From NCBI RefSeq assembly GCF_021869535.1, contig NW_026262712.1, positions 102,242,140 to 102,306,139 of the forward strand: 64,000 bases of DNA, written 5' to 3'. Position numbers and translations under genes: made by a program. The DNA is from Mytilus californianus (Eukaryota > Mollusca > Bivalvia > Mytilida > Mytilidae). The notes below the pieces were generated by a model, which was not told the origin of the DNA, did not search any database, and saw only the letters and a list, made by a program, of their open reading frames with translations. This document shows positions 47,466-61,312 of this stretch, in pieces (within the stretch, counting starts at the first letter, position 1; the number at the start of each line of letters is the position of its first letter).

Positions 47466-48654
47466 TGTCAAATGTACTCGCTACCACAGGAAGCTATCTC
47501 AGATGGCCAAAGCTGTTGTTTAAAATATAAGAAGACAAAAGATCAGAAACAAATAACAGGTGTCTAAAATCTAATTATGATATGTTATTATAATGGACAG
47601 TTAGGGGCAAGTATGTATTTAAAGTCAAAAGAATATCGGAAGAAAGAACATCGTTTACTGAATGATTTAGTAGACTATGTAAATTCAGAAATTATTGTTG
47701 GGTTTTTATTAATGCAAATATTGCGACTGAGTTAGTATCGCAATAATTAGAACTCGCATTCTGATATCTGAAACATACATCTGTATGCAGATTTCCCTGA
47801 AATCACACCATCCAATATCGCATTTGTGTCCATTCTTCAAAAATCGCGATAAAAAATCTACGCAATAATTTCTGAAGCTACGCGCGCATCACTTTGCTTT
47901 TGAAAGACGTAAGACAATTCCTGAGATAGAATATATAATTTTTATATATCAATTTTTTAATTGTTTGATTGTTTTAAAATCCTTGGGAAAAATACTGTGT
48001 AAGGAGATTTAACACATATTAATTTTGTATGAGAAGCATTATATTATTAGATAATATGCCGATAACGAATGTTTAAAGCATGTTTAAAACACCAGGTTTA
48101 TATTTAAATCAAATACATTCAGCATATGAACAAACTAGGAAGTAATATCAATAAACTCATTATGAAGGAATCTGCTGTAAATAATGTCAAATATTGTGTC
48201 AGAAGAAGTAGCTTTCCTTCAATGCATTTCGAAATTTTTGCCATGAAAAAGGAATCGACAATCAAAGACGCATAGTAAGTACACCTATGAATCTGCTTTG
48301 ACGATCATATTGTTATAGCGAAAACAAAATATTGTCAAACTAAACTGACAGTAGTTTACTGATGCCCAAATCTTGTAAATCGTAAAAGTTTTAAACATGT
48401 CTCCGCAAACCTCAAACATGATTTTGATATCTCCAATTACTTAAACAATATGGTTAACATTTTAAAGGAAAAAATTTAAGAAATGATAATAGACTGATTT
48501 GTTTATGTAATAAGTTTACCAAGCTTATAGTTTTATCAGATTTATGTAATGTGTAAGAGTAGTGTAGTATGTATATGAATCTTACATAATAATCGACAGG
48601 GTACATAAAACATATTATGGTGAAGCTCCAAAACTTCGCTAGGAGTTTTTAAAA

Positions 48655-49010
48655 TAAAATTAAAATGATAATGATGATGAATTGGTGTTAAACGTCCAAT
48701 TACAAATTGCACATGCATCTCAGGCCGAGATGGTAATTTAATATGAGGATTAACCCTGCTGTGTACTTTATCGAAACAATTATCTTATTGTTAACTTCTA
48801 CAAGGTTACCACAGACAACAGGAAAAAAGTTACCAGAACCGCACACATTATCATGAAACCGACTCGACTAGTTTTAGCTCGTACTCCCAAATACGGAGAA
48901 TGAGTAGCAGATATACATATGTTAATGTATTAAGTTAGACCCAGCTGAGGTATGAACCCACGACCTCCCGCTCTCAAGGTCAGAAAGCTTCCATGAGACA
49001 ACATAGGCGC
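48655..49010 (-). repeat. probable tRNA-derived SINE in unit copy 1
   Basis: On the minus strand the head reads GCGCCTATGTTGTCTCATGG, GAGCGGGAGGTCGTGGGTTC then ATACC, where GGTTCATACC resembles a Pol III B box. The body ends in GGACGTTTAACACCAATTC, like molluscan SINE tails, followed by TCATCATCATTATCATT. The A box is not clear. Confidence 0.5.
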
Positions 49011-50814
49011 AAAAATAATATCATTTGTGTTTTGGAAGACTTCTTTGAAATTGTATTGAAAATGTTTGAAAAAAAACAAGATCTAGATAATTTACAACTT
49101 GTTTAAACGTGCCTTTTATTGAGAGAACAGTGAATAAAAAAAAATCAAGAATCGATTGATACAGTTTTCGTGATTGATCGTATGCAATACAGGAACCCAC
49201 ATCTCAATGTTATGGCAAAGAAGTCACATATTGCATGATTCCAGCACCTGAACTGGTGTGATATTTTGCGCCTTTCTAGTATAACAGTATGAAATGAAAA
49301 CTAATGTCAGAAATTGCAATCAATGCACAGTTTGTTATTTCTGTAGTATTCAACAATAATTATTAAGTTGAATTTTGCCTATTATACTTCTGAGACATCC
49401 CGCGTATTTGCCAGATAGCATAGGCTGATATAAAAAAAAACCCTGAATAAATGCATCCGAATCTCATCTAATTGTCTACAAAAAAAAAGCCTTAGTTTAC
49501 TTAAAATATCATTGAAATGATGAATTTTGCATCACCATAATTGTTTTACTGATCAACTTGATTAGTGGTACTTTACTGTCACCTGAAGAAAAAAGATGGG
49601 GACAATTGCAATCCCATATGAATTTTTACTAAACTCATGGTTTTAGGTTGTAAAACGTCTTTCAGAGCAGTTGGACACACTCAAAAATTTAAACCAAAAC
49701 TGACTAGGATATTTAAAGTTCACGTTTCTAAAGTAGGAAATTGAATTGCATGTCTTTTCTGTTAACAATATAAACTTTTTAGTTAGTTCAATTTGAGTTT
49801 TAAGTTTTGCAAATAATATAAGTTGCAATATGACAAATAAGGAGATTGTGTTTATTACATATTGACAAAAAGTAAAATCACAAAAATACTGAACTCCGAG
49901 GAAAATTCAAAACAGAAGTTCCATTATCAAATGTCAAAATATTAATTAAAATATATGATTCTCGAAATTGAAAAAATGTAGAAACATATATATGTTAAAC
50001 AAATGCCTATATTATGCTGACCAGATCATATCTTGTCATACTAACTAAGAAATCTACAAAACTACTCATACATTGAGTTAAACTTTAGGTCAGGCATTTC
50101 AAGCCATTGCCCGCTACATAATTTTGGCATCCGCGGTGGTTACTTTCTATAAGTTTCCTTTTTCATTTCCTTATGTTTAAATTATTTGTTATTTTAAGAT
50201 ATTTGATGTGTTTAGTAATTAATTTATTTATTTCTTATTGTTCGGAAGAAAACGTTACTAAAGCCGTGTTAGCATTGACCTAAACTCTGTGTTGTGTTAG
50301 TGTAATGCACACGTAAACTAAACACAATTACGTTCCCATTGATAAAACTCAATGTTTACATGTAGTTTGAATCGTGTTTTGTCTACATGCAGTCGATAGT
50401 CAATGTAGGCCTTGTGTGGGTTAATTGTTTACAAAACCAGGTACTTAGAACATGAATTTTACAATGTATATTAAAAGAAGAAACGTTTTTTGAATTAAAA
50501 TTGATCTTTATAAAATTGATATTTACATGTATAAAAATTGATACTAATAAAGTTCTTAACCGAACTATTTGTCTTAACTCGATTTATAGCTTTGATATAA
50601 AAAAAAAAAACTTTAGTTAGCTTTATTAACCCGTTTTCAAGACTCAAAGCATCATCATTGCCAAACACATAATTCATTTGAAAATCTCTTGCAGAATCGA
50701 CTGGACGTACACAGAAACAAGCGCTTTGATAAGCCTATAGCAACAGGACCCTATTCATGCAGAAGCTGTTCAACAGTATGGACTTTGCTTATTATTGAAG
50801 GCCGTTAAAGGCCG

Positions 50815-50885
50815 TTAATTTCTGTGTCATTTGGTCTCTTGTGGAGAGATTTCTTATTGACAATCATACCATATCTTATTTTTTT
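50815..50885 (+). repeat. mussel interspersed-repeat tail in unit copy 1
   Basis: TCTGTGTCATTTGGTCTCTT then GTGGAGAGATTTCTTATTGA and CAATCATACCATATCTTATT are the common mussel repeat terminus. Repeated near 55399-55470 and 59983-60054. Confidence 0.6.
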
Positions 50886-50969
50886 CAATTAAAAATAAAG
50901 GGCATTGAAAGAACAGGAAACAGTGTGAAGTTAGAATTATTACATTAAAAACGAAGCACCAGAAAATTG

Positions 50970-51566
50970 TTAAGGTAGATCATCGGTATATGTTTCTTGA
51001 GATAGAATTTTCTTATACTTTGCCAAAATGAAGATTTCACTATGCTCTTTTCAAAAATATAATAAAAAGGATGGGTCACCGTGCTATTTTGCAAGCTATG
51101 GGTCGTTGAAAATTGTCTAAAATTGCTTAGAATGATCATGAAAAAACACATTTTTGTGCATAAAAAGAAATCTATGAGATAGAATTTTGAAAGTAATTGT
51201 GAGAAGATAGGTATTATAATATGTTTTAAGAAAATAAAAAGAAATATTGGTGTCACCGAACTTGTTTCCTTGCTACAAGTAAAAATAAAAAAAATCCCTA
51301 TCAGTCCAGTATAAATTTATTACAAAAAGAGTAAGCCCTTAAATGGCTTAGTTGAAAAAATTGATTCTAAAACACAAATATTTGGTATCTGTTCAAATAT
51401 TTTGAATAATGCAATAAATCAGCAAGTTTTCTTCATATAAATAAATAGTCTAACCAATTAAATTGCACATCTGTCTACAAATTTGCAGCTTTGGGCAAAT
51501 AACTAGACTGATTGTGTACTGCGATAGTACAATCCAAGATGGCGGTATACCATGAATCTACCTTAA
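50970..51566. mobile_element. TTAA-flanked MITE in unit copy 1 (597 bp)
   Basis: TTAAGGTAGATCATCGGTAT at the left and ATACCATGAATCTACCTTAA at the right are imperfect inverted ends bounded by TTAA. TTAA targets are typical of piggyBac-like elements, though the end sequence is not the canonical CCYT. The 103-codon minus-strand frame inside shows no domain. Confidence 0.65.
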
Positions 51567-53239
51567 GGCAAACAAAGAGAGTGGAGCTTCACCTAAATTC
51601 TGTCCCTTTTTGTAGCAACTGGATAAAGTGTTGGGGACAAGTTAGGACCAGTAAAAGATTCCACCCATACTAAGTACAGTTCATCCCTCCTTGATTAACT
51701 CAGGAAAGGAAACTTTTACCTTTTACTGATATTATAAGTACATCGTTTAAAATATGCAGGAAATATTTGCCACTGGTCTTTACTCAATCAACGATTTTAT
51801 CATAAATGCATTACTAAAATATTGTGCGGTAAGGTATATTGTTTGCCTAGTATCTCAGATCCGGCAAAATGAACTTAGAAATAAAAAAGTATTAATTTGC
51901 AACGAACGAACTGTTATTTTTAAGCCAAACTCGTAGTCGTTATTAAGTATCTGCATAGAAGTGATGGGTCATTGCTCTTGGTTCAAAAACTTGACCGTTT
52001 TATTCAAGTAAAACCGTAATGATTTGCGAAAATTCGCAAATATGTTTCACCAACTCATCAACTCGCTATAATATATATTGTGTCTATGCGAATGCATGCG
52101 GATATATACAAAATTTGCTTGCATATTTGTATGCTAAGCATGCATATTGTATAATCCTGTTTCCTCTTCTCTTTCACTTAAAAGTACTGCTAATTATCAA
52201 AATGGATTTCATAACTGCTAAAAAGTTATCCGAGAAATTTGAATTCGATTCTATGTAATGAGCATTTAAATGACATATTATTGTTGGGTTTTTATTAATG
52301 CGAATATTGCGACTGAGTTAGTATCGCAATAATTAGAACTCGCATTCTGATATCTGAAACATACATCTGTATGCAGATTTCCCTGAAATCACACCATCCA
52401 ATATCGCATTTGTGTCCATTCTTCAAAAATCGCGATAAAAAATCTACGCAATAATTTCTGAAGCTACGTGCGTATCACTTTGCTTTTGAAAGACGTAAGA
52501 CAATTCCTGAGATAGAATATATAATTTTTATATATCAATTTTTTAATTGTTTGATTGTTTTAAAATCCTTGGGAAAAATACTGTGTAAGGAGATTTAACA
52601 CATATTAATTTTGTATGAGAAGCATTATATTATTAGATAATATGCCGATAACGAATGTTAAAGCATGTTTAAAACACCAGGTTTATATTTAAATCAAATA
52701 CATTCAGCATATGAACAAACTAGGAATTAATATCAATAAACTCATTATGAAGGAATCTGCTGTAAATAATGTCAAATATTGTGTCAGAAGAAGTAGCTTT
52801 CCTTCAATGCATTTCGAAATTTTTGCCATGAAAAAGGAATCGACAATCAAAGACGCATAGTAAGTACACATATGAATCTGCTTTGACGATCATATTGTTA
52901 TAGCGAAAACAAAATATTGTCAAACTAAACTGACAGTAGTTTACTGATGCCCAAATCTTGTAAATCGTAAAAGTTTTAAACATGTCTCCGCAAACCTCAA
53001 ACATGATTTTGATATCTCCAATTACTTAAACAATATGGTTAACATTCTAAAGGAAAACAATTAAGAAATGATAATAGACTGATTTGTTTATGTAATAAGT
53101 TTACCAAGCTTATAGTTTTATCAGATTCATGTAATGTGTAAGAGTAGTGTAGTATGTATATGAATCTTACATAATAATCGACAGGGTACATAAAACATAT
53201 TATGGTGAAGCTCCAAAACTTCGCTAGGAGTTTTTAAAA

Positions 53240-53595
53240 TAAAATAAAAATGATAATGATGATGAATTGGTGTTAAACGTCCAATTACAAATTGCACATG
53301 CATCTCAGGCCGAGATGGTAATTTAATATGAGGATTAACCCTGCTGTGTACTTTATCGAAACAATTATCTTATTGTTAACTTCTACAAGTTTACCACAGA
53401 CAACAGGAAAAAAGTTACCAGAACCGCACACATTATCATGAAACCGACTCGACTAGTTTTAGCTCGTACTCCCAAATACGGAGAATGAGTAGCAGATATA
53501 CATATGTTAATGTATTAAGTTAGACCCAGCTGAGGTATGAACCCACGACCTCCCGCTCTCAAGGTCAGAAAGCTTCCATGAGACAACATAGGCGC
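53240..53595 (-). repeat. probable SINE in unit copy 2
   Basis: Same sequence as 48655-49010, moved by the unit length; it was present before the array formed. Confidence 0.5.
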
Positions 53596-55553
53596 AAAAA
53601 TAATATCATTTGTGTTTTGGAAGACTTCTTTGAAATTGTATTAAAAATGTTTGAAAAAAAACAAGATCTAGATAATTTACAACTTGTTTAAACGTGCCTT
53701 TTATTGAGAGAACAGTGAATAAAAAAAAATCAAGAATCGATTGATACAGTTTTCGTGATTGATCGTATGCAATACAGGAACCCACATCTCAATGTTATGG
53801 CAAAGAAGTCACATATTGCATGATTCCAGCACCTGAACTGGTGTGATATTTTGCGCCTTTCTAGTATAACAGTATGAAATGAAAACTAATGTCAGAAATT
53901 GCAAGCAATGCACAGTTTGTTATTTCTGTAGTATTCAACAATAATTATTAAGTTGAATTTTGCCTATTATACTTCTGAGACATCCCGCGTATTTGCCAGA
54001 CAGCATAGGCTGATATAAAAAAAAACCTGAATAAATGCATCCGAATTTCATCTAATTGTCTACAAAAAAAAAGCCTTAGTTTACTTAAAATATCATTGAA
54101 ATGATGAATTTTGCATCACCATAATTGTTTTACTGATCAACTTGATTAGTGGTACTTTACTGTCACCTGAAGAAAAAAGATGGGGACAATTGCAATCCCA
54201 TATGAATTTTTACTAAACTCATGGTTTTAGGTTGTAAAACGTCTTTCAGAGCAGTTGGACACACTCAAAAATTTAAACCAAAACTGACTAGGATATTTAA
54301 AGTTCACGTTTCTAAAGTAGGAAATTGAATTGCATGTCTTTTCTGTTAACAATATAAACTTTTTAGTTAGTTCAATTTGAGTTTTAAGTTTTGCAAATAA
54401 TATAAGTTGCAATATGACAAATAAGGAGATTGTGTTTATTACATATTGACAAAAAGTAAAATCACAAAAATACTGAACTCCGAGGAAAATTCAAAACAGA
54501 AGTTCCATTATCAAATGTCAAAATATTAATTAAAATATATGATTCTCGAAATTGAAAAAATGTAGAAACATATATATGTTTAACAAATGCCTATATTATG
54601 CTGACCAGATCATATCTTGTCATACTAACTAAGAAATCTACAAAACTACTCATACATTGAGTTAAACTTTAGGTCAGGCATTTCAAGCCATTGCCCGCTA
54701 CATAATTTTGGCATCCGCGGTGGTTACTTTCTATAAGTTTCCTTTTTCATTTCCTTATGTTTAAATTATTTGTTATTTTAAGATATTTGATGTGTTTAGT
54801 AATTAATTTATTTATTTCTTATTGTTCGGAAGAAAACGTTACTAAAGCCGTGTTAGCATTGACCTAAACTCTGTGTTGTGTTAGTGTAATGCACACGTAA
54901 ACTAAACACAATTACGTTCCCATTGATAAAACTCAATGTTTACATGTAGTTTGAATCGTGTTTTGTCTACATGCAGTCGATAGTCAATGTAGGCCTTGTG
55001 TGGGTTAATTGTTTACAAAACCAGGTACTTAGAACATGAATTTTACAATGTATATTAAAAGAAGAAACGTTTTTTGAATTAAAATTGATCTTTATAAAAT
55101 TGATATTTACATGTATAAAAATTGATACTAATAAAGTTCTTAACCGAACTATTTGTCTTAACTCGATTTATAGCTTTGATATAAAAAAAAAAACTTTAGT
55201 TAGCTTTATTAACCCGTTTTCAAGACTCAAAGCATCATCATTGCCAAACACATAATTCATTTGAAAATCTCTTGCAGAATCGACTGGACGTACACAGAAA
55301 CAAGCGCTTTGATAAGCCTATAGCAACAGGACCCTATTCATGCAGAAGCTGTTCAACAGTATGGACTTTGCTTATTATTGAAGGCCGTTAAAGGCCGTTA
55401 ATTTCTGTGTCATTTGGTCTCTTGTGGAGAGATTTCTTATTGACAATCATACCATATCTTATTTTTTTTCAATTAAAAATAAAGGGCATTGAAAGAACAG
55501 GAAACAGTGTGAAGTTAGAATTATTACATTAAAAACGAAGCACCAGAAAATTG

Positions 55554-56150
55554 TTAAAGTAGATCATCGGTATATGTTTCTTGAGATAGAATTTTCTTAT
55601 ACTTTGCCAAAATGAAGATTTCACTATGCTCTTTTCAAAAATATAATAAAAAGGATGGGTCACCGTGCTATTTTGCAAGCTATGGGTCGTTGAAAATTGT
55701 CTAAAATTGCTTAGAATGATCATGAAAAAACACATTTTTGTGCATAAAAAGAAATCTATGAGATAGAATTTTGAAAGTAATTGTGAGAAGATAGGTATTA
55801 TAATATGTTTTAAGAAAATAAAAAGAAATATTGGTGTCACCGAACTTGTTTCCTTGCTACAAGTAAAAATAAAAAAATTCCCTATCAGTCCAGTATAAAT
55901 TTATTACAAAAAGAGTAAGCCCTTAAATGGCTTAGTTGAAAAAATTGATTCTAAAACACAAATATTTGATATCTGTTCAAATATTTTGAATAATGCAATA
56001 AATCAGCAAGTTTTCTTCATATAAATAAATAGTCTAACCAATTAAATTGCACATCTGTCTACAAATTTGCAGCTTTGGGCAAATAACTAGATTGATTGTG
56101 TACTGCGATAGTACAATCCAAGATGGCGGTATACCATGAATCTACCTTAA
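55554..56150. mobile_element. TTAA-flanked MITE in unit copy 2
   Basis: Equivalent of 50970-51566, with one base change just inside the left TTAA. Confidence 0.65.
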
Positions 56151-57823
56151 GGCAAACAAAGAGAGTGGAGCTTCACCTAAATTCTGTCCCTTTTTGTAGC
56201 AACTGGATAAAGTGTTGGGGACAAGTTAGGACCAGTAAAAGATTCCACCCATACTAAGTACAGTTCATCCCTCCTTGATTAACTCAGGAAAGGAAACTTT
56301 TACCTTTTACTGATATTATAAGTACATCGTTTAAAATATGCAGGAAATATTTGCCACTGGTCTTTACTCAATCAACGATTTTATCATAAATGCATTACTA
56401 AAATATTGTGCGGTAAGGTATATTGTTTGCCTAGTATCTCAGATCCGGCAAAATGAACTTAGAAATAAAAAAGTATTAATTTGCAACGAACGAACTGTTA
56501 TTTTTAAGCCAAACTCGTAGTCGTTAGGAAGTATCTGCATAGAAGTGATGGGTCATTGCTCTTGGTTCAAAAACGTGACCGTTTTATTCAAGTAAAACCG
56601 TAATGATTTGCGAAAATTCGCAAATATGTTTCACCAACTCATCAACTCGCTATAATATATATTGTGTCTATGCGAATGCATGCGGATATATACAAAATTT
56701 GCTTGCATATTTGTATGCTAAGCATGCATATTGTATAATCCTGTTTCCTCTTCTCTTTCACTTGAAAGTACTGCTAATTATCAAAATGGATTTCATAACT
56801 GCTAAAAAGTTATCCGAGAAATTTGAATTCGATTCTATGTAATGAGCATTTAAATGACATATTATTGTTGGGTTTTTATTAATGCGAATATTGCGACTGA
56901 GTTAGTATCGCAATAATTAGAACTCGCATTCTGATATCTGAAACATACATCTGTATGCAGATTTCCCTGAAATCACACCATCCAATATCGCATTTGTGTC
57001 CATTCTTCAAAAATCGCGATAAAAAATCTACGCAATAATTTCTGAAGCTACGTGCGTATCACTTTGCTTTTGAAAGACGTAAGACAATTCCTGAGATAGA
57101 ATATATAATTTTTATATATCAATTTTTTAATTGTTTGATTGTTTTAAAATCCTTGGGAAAAATACTGTGTAAGGAGATTTAACACATATTAATTTTGTAT
57201 GAGAAGCATTATATTATTAGATAATATGCCGATAACGAATGTTAAAGCATGTTTAAAACACCAGGTTTATATTTAAATCAAATACATTCAGCATATGAAC
57301 AAACTAGGAATTAATATCAATAAACTCATTATGAAGGAATCTGCTGTAAATAATGTCAAATATTGTGTCAGAAGAAGTAGCTTTCCTTCAATGCATTTCG
57401 AAATTTTTGCCATGAAAAAGGAATCGACAATCAAAGACGCATAGTAAGTACACCTATGAATCTGCTTTGACGATCATATTGTTATAGCGAAAACAAAATA
57501 TTGTCAAACTAAACTGACAGTAGTTTACTGATGCCCAAATCTTGTAAATCGTAAAAGTTTTAAACATGTCTCCGCAAACCTCAAACATGATTTTGATATC
57601 TCCAATTACTTAAACAATATGGTTAACATTCTAAAGGAAAAAAATTAAGAAATGATAATAGACTGATTTGTTTATGTAATAAGTTTACCAAGCTTATAGT
57701 TTTATCAGATTCATGTAATGTGTAAGAGTAGTGTAGTATGTATATGAATCTTACATAATAATCGACAGGGTACATAAAACATATTATGGTGAAGCTCCAA
57801 AACTTCGCTAGGAGTTTTTAAAA

Positions 57824-58179
57824 TAAAATTAAAATGATAATGATGATGAATTGGTGTTAAACGTCCAATTACAAATTGCACATGCATCTCAGGCCGAGAT
57901 GGTAATTTAATATGAGGATTAACCCTGCTGTGTACTTTATCGAAACAATTATCTTATTGTTAACTTCTACAAGTTTACCACAGACAACAGGAAAAAAGTT
58001 ACCAGAACCGCACACATTATCATGAAACCGACTCGACTAGTTTTAGCTCGTACTCCCAAATACGGAGAATGAGTAGCAGATATACATATGTTAATGTATT
58101 AAGTTAGACCCAGCTGAGGTATGAACCCACGACCTCCCGCTCTCAAGGTCAGAAAGCTTCCATGAGACAACATAGGCGC
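57824..58179 (-). repeat. probable SINE in unit copy 3
   Basis: Same sequence as 48655-49010 at the equivalent place in the third unit. Confidence 0.5.
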
Positions 58180-60137
58180 AAAAATAATATCATTTGTGTT
58201 TTGGAAGACTTCTTTGAAATTGTATTAAAAATGTTTGAAAAAAAACAAGATCTAGATAATTTACAACTTGTTTAAACGTGCCTTTTATTGAGAGAACAGT
58301 GAATAAAAAAAAATCAAGAATCGATTGATACAGTTTTCGTGATTGATCGTATGCAATACAGGAACCCACATCTCAATGTTATGGCAAAGAAGTCACATAT
58401 TGCATGATTCCAGCACCTGAACTGGTGTGATATTTTGCGCCTTTCTAGTATAACAGTATGAAATGAAAACTAATGTCAGAAATTGCAATCAATGCACAGT
58501 TTGTTATTTCTGTAGTATTCAACAATAATTATTAAGTTGAATTTTGCCTATTATACTTCTGAGACATCCCGCGTATTTGCCAGACAGCATAGGCTGATAT
58601 AAAAAAAACCCTGAATAAATGCATCCGAATCTCATCTAATTGTCTACAAAAAAAAAGCCTTAGTTTACTTAAAATATCATTGAAATGATGAATTTTGCAT
58701 CACCATAATTGTTTTTCTGATCAACTTGATTAGTGGTACTTTACTGTCACCTGAAGAAAAAAGATGGGGACAATTGCAATCCCATATGAATTTTTACTAA
58801 ACTCATGGTTTTAGGTTGTAAAACGTCTTTCAGAGCAGTTGGACACACTCAAAAATGTAAACCAAAACTGACTAGGATATTTAAAGTTCACGTTTCTAAA
58901 GTAGGAAATTGAATTGCATGTCTTTTCTGTTAACAATATAAACTTTTTAGTTAGTTCAATTTGAGTTTTAAGTTTTGCAAATAATATAAGTTGCAATATG
59001 ACAAATAAGGAGATTGTGTTTATTACATATTGACAAAAAGTAAAATCACAAAAATACTGAACTCCGAGGAAAATTCAAAACAGAAGTTCCATTATCAAAT
59101 GTCAAAATATTAATTAAAATATATGATTCTCGAAATTGAAAAAATGTAGAAACATATATATGTTTAACAAATGCCTATATTATGCTGACCAGATCATATC
59201 TTGTCATACTAACTAAGAAATCTACAAAACTACTCATACATTGAGTTAAACATTAGGTCAGGCATTTCAAGCCATTGCCCGCTACATAATTTTGGCATCC
59301 GCGGTGGTTACTTTCTATAAGTTTCCTTTTTCATTTCCTTATGTTTAAATTATTTGTTATTTTAAGATATTTGATGTGTTTAGTAATTAATTTATTTATT
59401 TCTTATTGTTCGGAAGAAAACGTTACTAAAGCCGTGTTAGCATTGACCTAAACTCTGTGTTGTGTTAGTGTAATGCACACGTAAACTAAACACAATTACG
59501 TTCCCATTGATAAAACTCAATGTTTACATGTAGTTTGAATCGTGTTTTGTCTACATGCAGTCGATAGTCAATGTAGGCCTTGTGTGGGTTAATTGTTTAC
59601 AAAACCAGGTACTTAGAATATGAATTTTACAATGTATTTTAAAAGAAGAAACGTTTTTTGAATTAAAATTGATCTTTATAAAATTGATATTTACATGTAT
59701 AAAAATTGATACTAATAAAGTTCTTAACCGAACTATTTGTCTTAACTCGATTTATAGCTTTGATATAAAAAAAAAAACTTTAGTTAGCTTTATTAACCCG
59801 TTTTCAAGACTCAAAGCATCATCATTGCCAAACACATAATTCATTTGAAAATCTCTTGCAGAATCGACTGGACGTACACAGAAACAAGCGCTTTGATAAG
59901 CCTATAGCAACAGGACCCTATTCATGCAGAAGCTGTTCAACAGTATGGACTTTGCTTATTATTGAAGGCCGTTAAAGGCCGTTAATTTCTGTGTCATTTG
60001 GTCTCTTGTGGAGAGATTTCTTATTGACAATCATACCATATCTTATTTTTTTTCAATTAAAAATAAAGGGCATTGAAAGAACAGGAAACAGTGTGAAGTT
60101 AGAATTATTACATTAAAAAAGAAGCACCAGAAAATTG

Positions 60138-61312
60138 TTAAGGTAGATCATCGGTATATGTTTCTTGAGATAGAATTTTCTTATACTTTGCCAAAATGAA
60201 GATTTCACTATGCTCTTTTCAAAAATATAATAAAAAGGATGGGTCACCGTGCTATTTTGCAAGCTATGGGTCGTTGAAAATTGTCTAAAATTGCTTAGAA
60301 TGATCATGAAAAAACACATTTTTGTGCATAAAAAGAAATCTATGAGATAGAATTTTGAAAGTAATTGTGAGAAGATAGGTATTATAATATGTTTTAAGAA
60401 AATAAAAAGAAATATTGGTGTCACCGAACTTGTTTCCTTGCTACAAGTAAAAATAAAAAAATTCCCTATCAGTCCAGTATAAATTTATTACAAAAAGAGT
60501 AAGCCCTTAAATGGCTTAGTTGAAAAAATTGATTCTAAAACACAAATATTTGGTATCTGTTCAAATATTTTGAATAATGCAATAAATCAGCAAGTTTTCT
60601 TCATATAAATAAATAGTCTAACCAATTAAATTGCACATCTGTCTACAAAGGAGTAGGTCCGGTAAGGGCCGATTTTGGCCTCAAATTTCAAGTTCATCTT
60701 ACGAAAGATTTTAGACACTTTTTAAACACTAAAGTGTCTATTTCAATTGATTCGATTAGTTTATGTGAAAGATTTTAACTGATTTAGTCATTAAAAACGC
60801 GCCGATTCAAGCTTAAATATGAAAAATCTATCAAATATGCCAAAAAACGTCACTTTTCAGATGTTTTTTGTCAAAAATGAAAGTGGCCGCATCCGTGTTC
60901 ATCCTCAACCTTTATATATATTATGTATTATCATCAAATGCAACTTACATTTCAATATTATGAATGAACACGAATGCGGCCACTTTCATTTAAGACGAAA
61001 ACCGTCTAAAATTTAACTAAAATGCTAAAATTTTGAAGATTTCAGTAATTTAGCATGACTTCATGATGTTAGTACCCGATATATGTGCATTGTATTGTAA
61101 AAAACAGCCCATATTTATGTAGCAGAAGCATTCTTCTTTACAATAAATAGCTTAAAGATTACATTTTCACAATTTTGTAAAACTGCTATATTTTGGGGCC
61201 AAAAAGGGGTCTTACTGAACCTACTCCTTTGCAGCTTTGGGCAAATAACTAGACTGATTGTGTACTGCGATAGTACAATCCAAGATGGCGGTATACCATG
61301 AATCTACCTTAA
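60138..61312. mobile_element. TTAA-flanked MITE in unit copy 3, interrupted
   Basis: Equivalent of 50970-51566, split by the 578-bp insertion at 60650-61227. Confidence 0.65.
60650..61227. mobile_element. 578-bp inverted-repeat insertion without target duplication
   Basis: Ends GGAGTAGGTCCGGTAAG and CTTACTGAACCTACTCC are inverted repeats (15 of 17 match), continuing imperfectly through a GGCC...TTTTGGCC stretch. Copies 1 and 2 have the empty site CTACAAA|TTTGCAG; copy 3 has exactly 578 additional bases between A and T, with nothing duplicated. Inside, 60875-60902 and 60964-60991 form a 28-bp hairpin arm pair with one mismatch. Class unknown. Confidence 0.85.

Larger units (their letters stand above)
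47691..52276. repeat. tandem unit copy 1 (4,586 bp)
   Basis: Starts at ATTATTGTTGGGTTTTTATT; the same start recurs at 52277, 56861 and 62023. Identity to the other copies is very high by eye. Copy 1 is the most divergent (for example GCGCGCATC where copies 2-4 have GTGCGTATC, and GTTATTAAG where copies 2 and 3 have GTTAGGAAG), as expected at an array edge. Its left flank (AAATTCAGAA) lacks the unit end sequence, so this is the array boundary. No protein gene is evident. Confidence 0.93.
52277..56860. repeat. tandem unit copy 2 (4,584 bp)
   Basis: A full unit, colinear with copy 1 at an offset of 4,584-4,586 bp. It has GTTAAAGTAG at 55553 where copies 1 and 3 have GTTAAGGTAG, a substitution next to the TTAA of the internal MITE. 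Confidence 0.95.

Noticed and set aside
50945-51256. 103-codon minus-strand frame repeated in units 1-3
   Set aside because: It lies inside the TTAA-bounded MITE, is rich in Ile, Phe and Leu from AT-rich DNA, and has no domain. Its repetition follows from the tandem array.
52019-52258. 79-codon plus-strand frame in each unit
   Set aside because: Low-complexity composition, no recognisable motif, and no independent evidence of selection because the units are near-identical.
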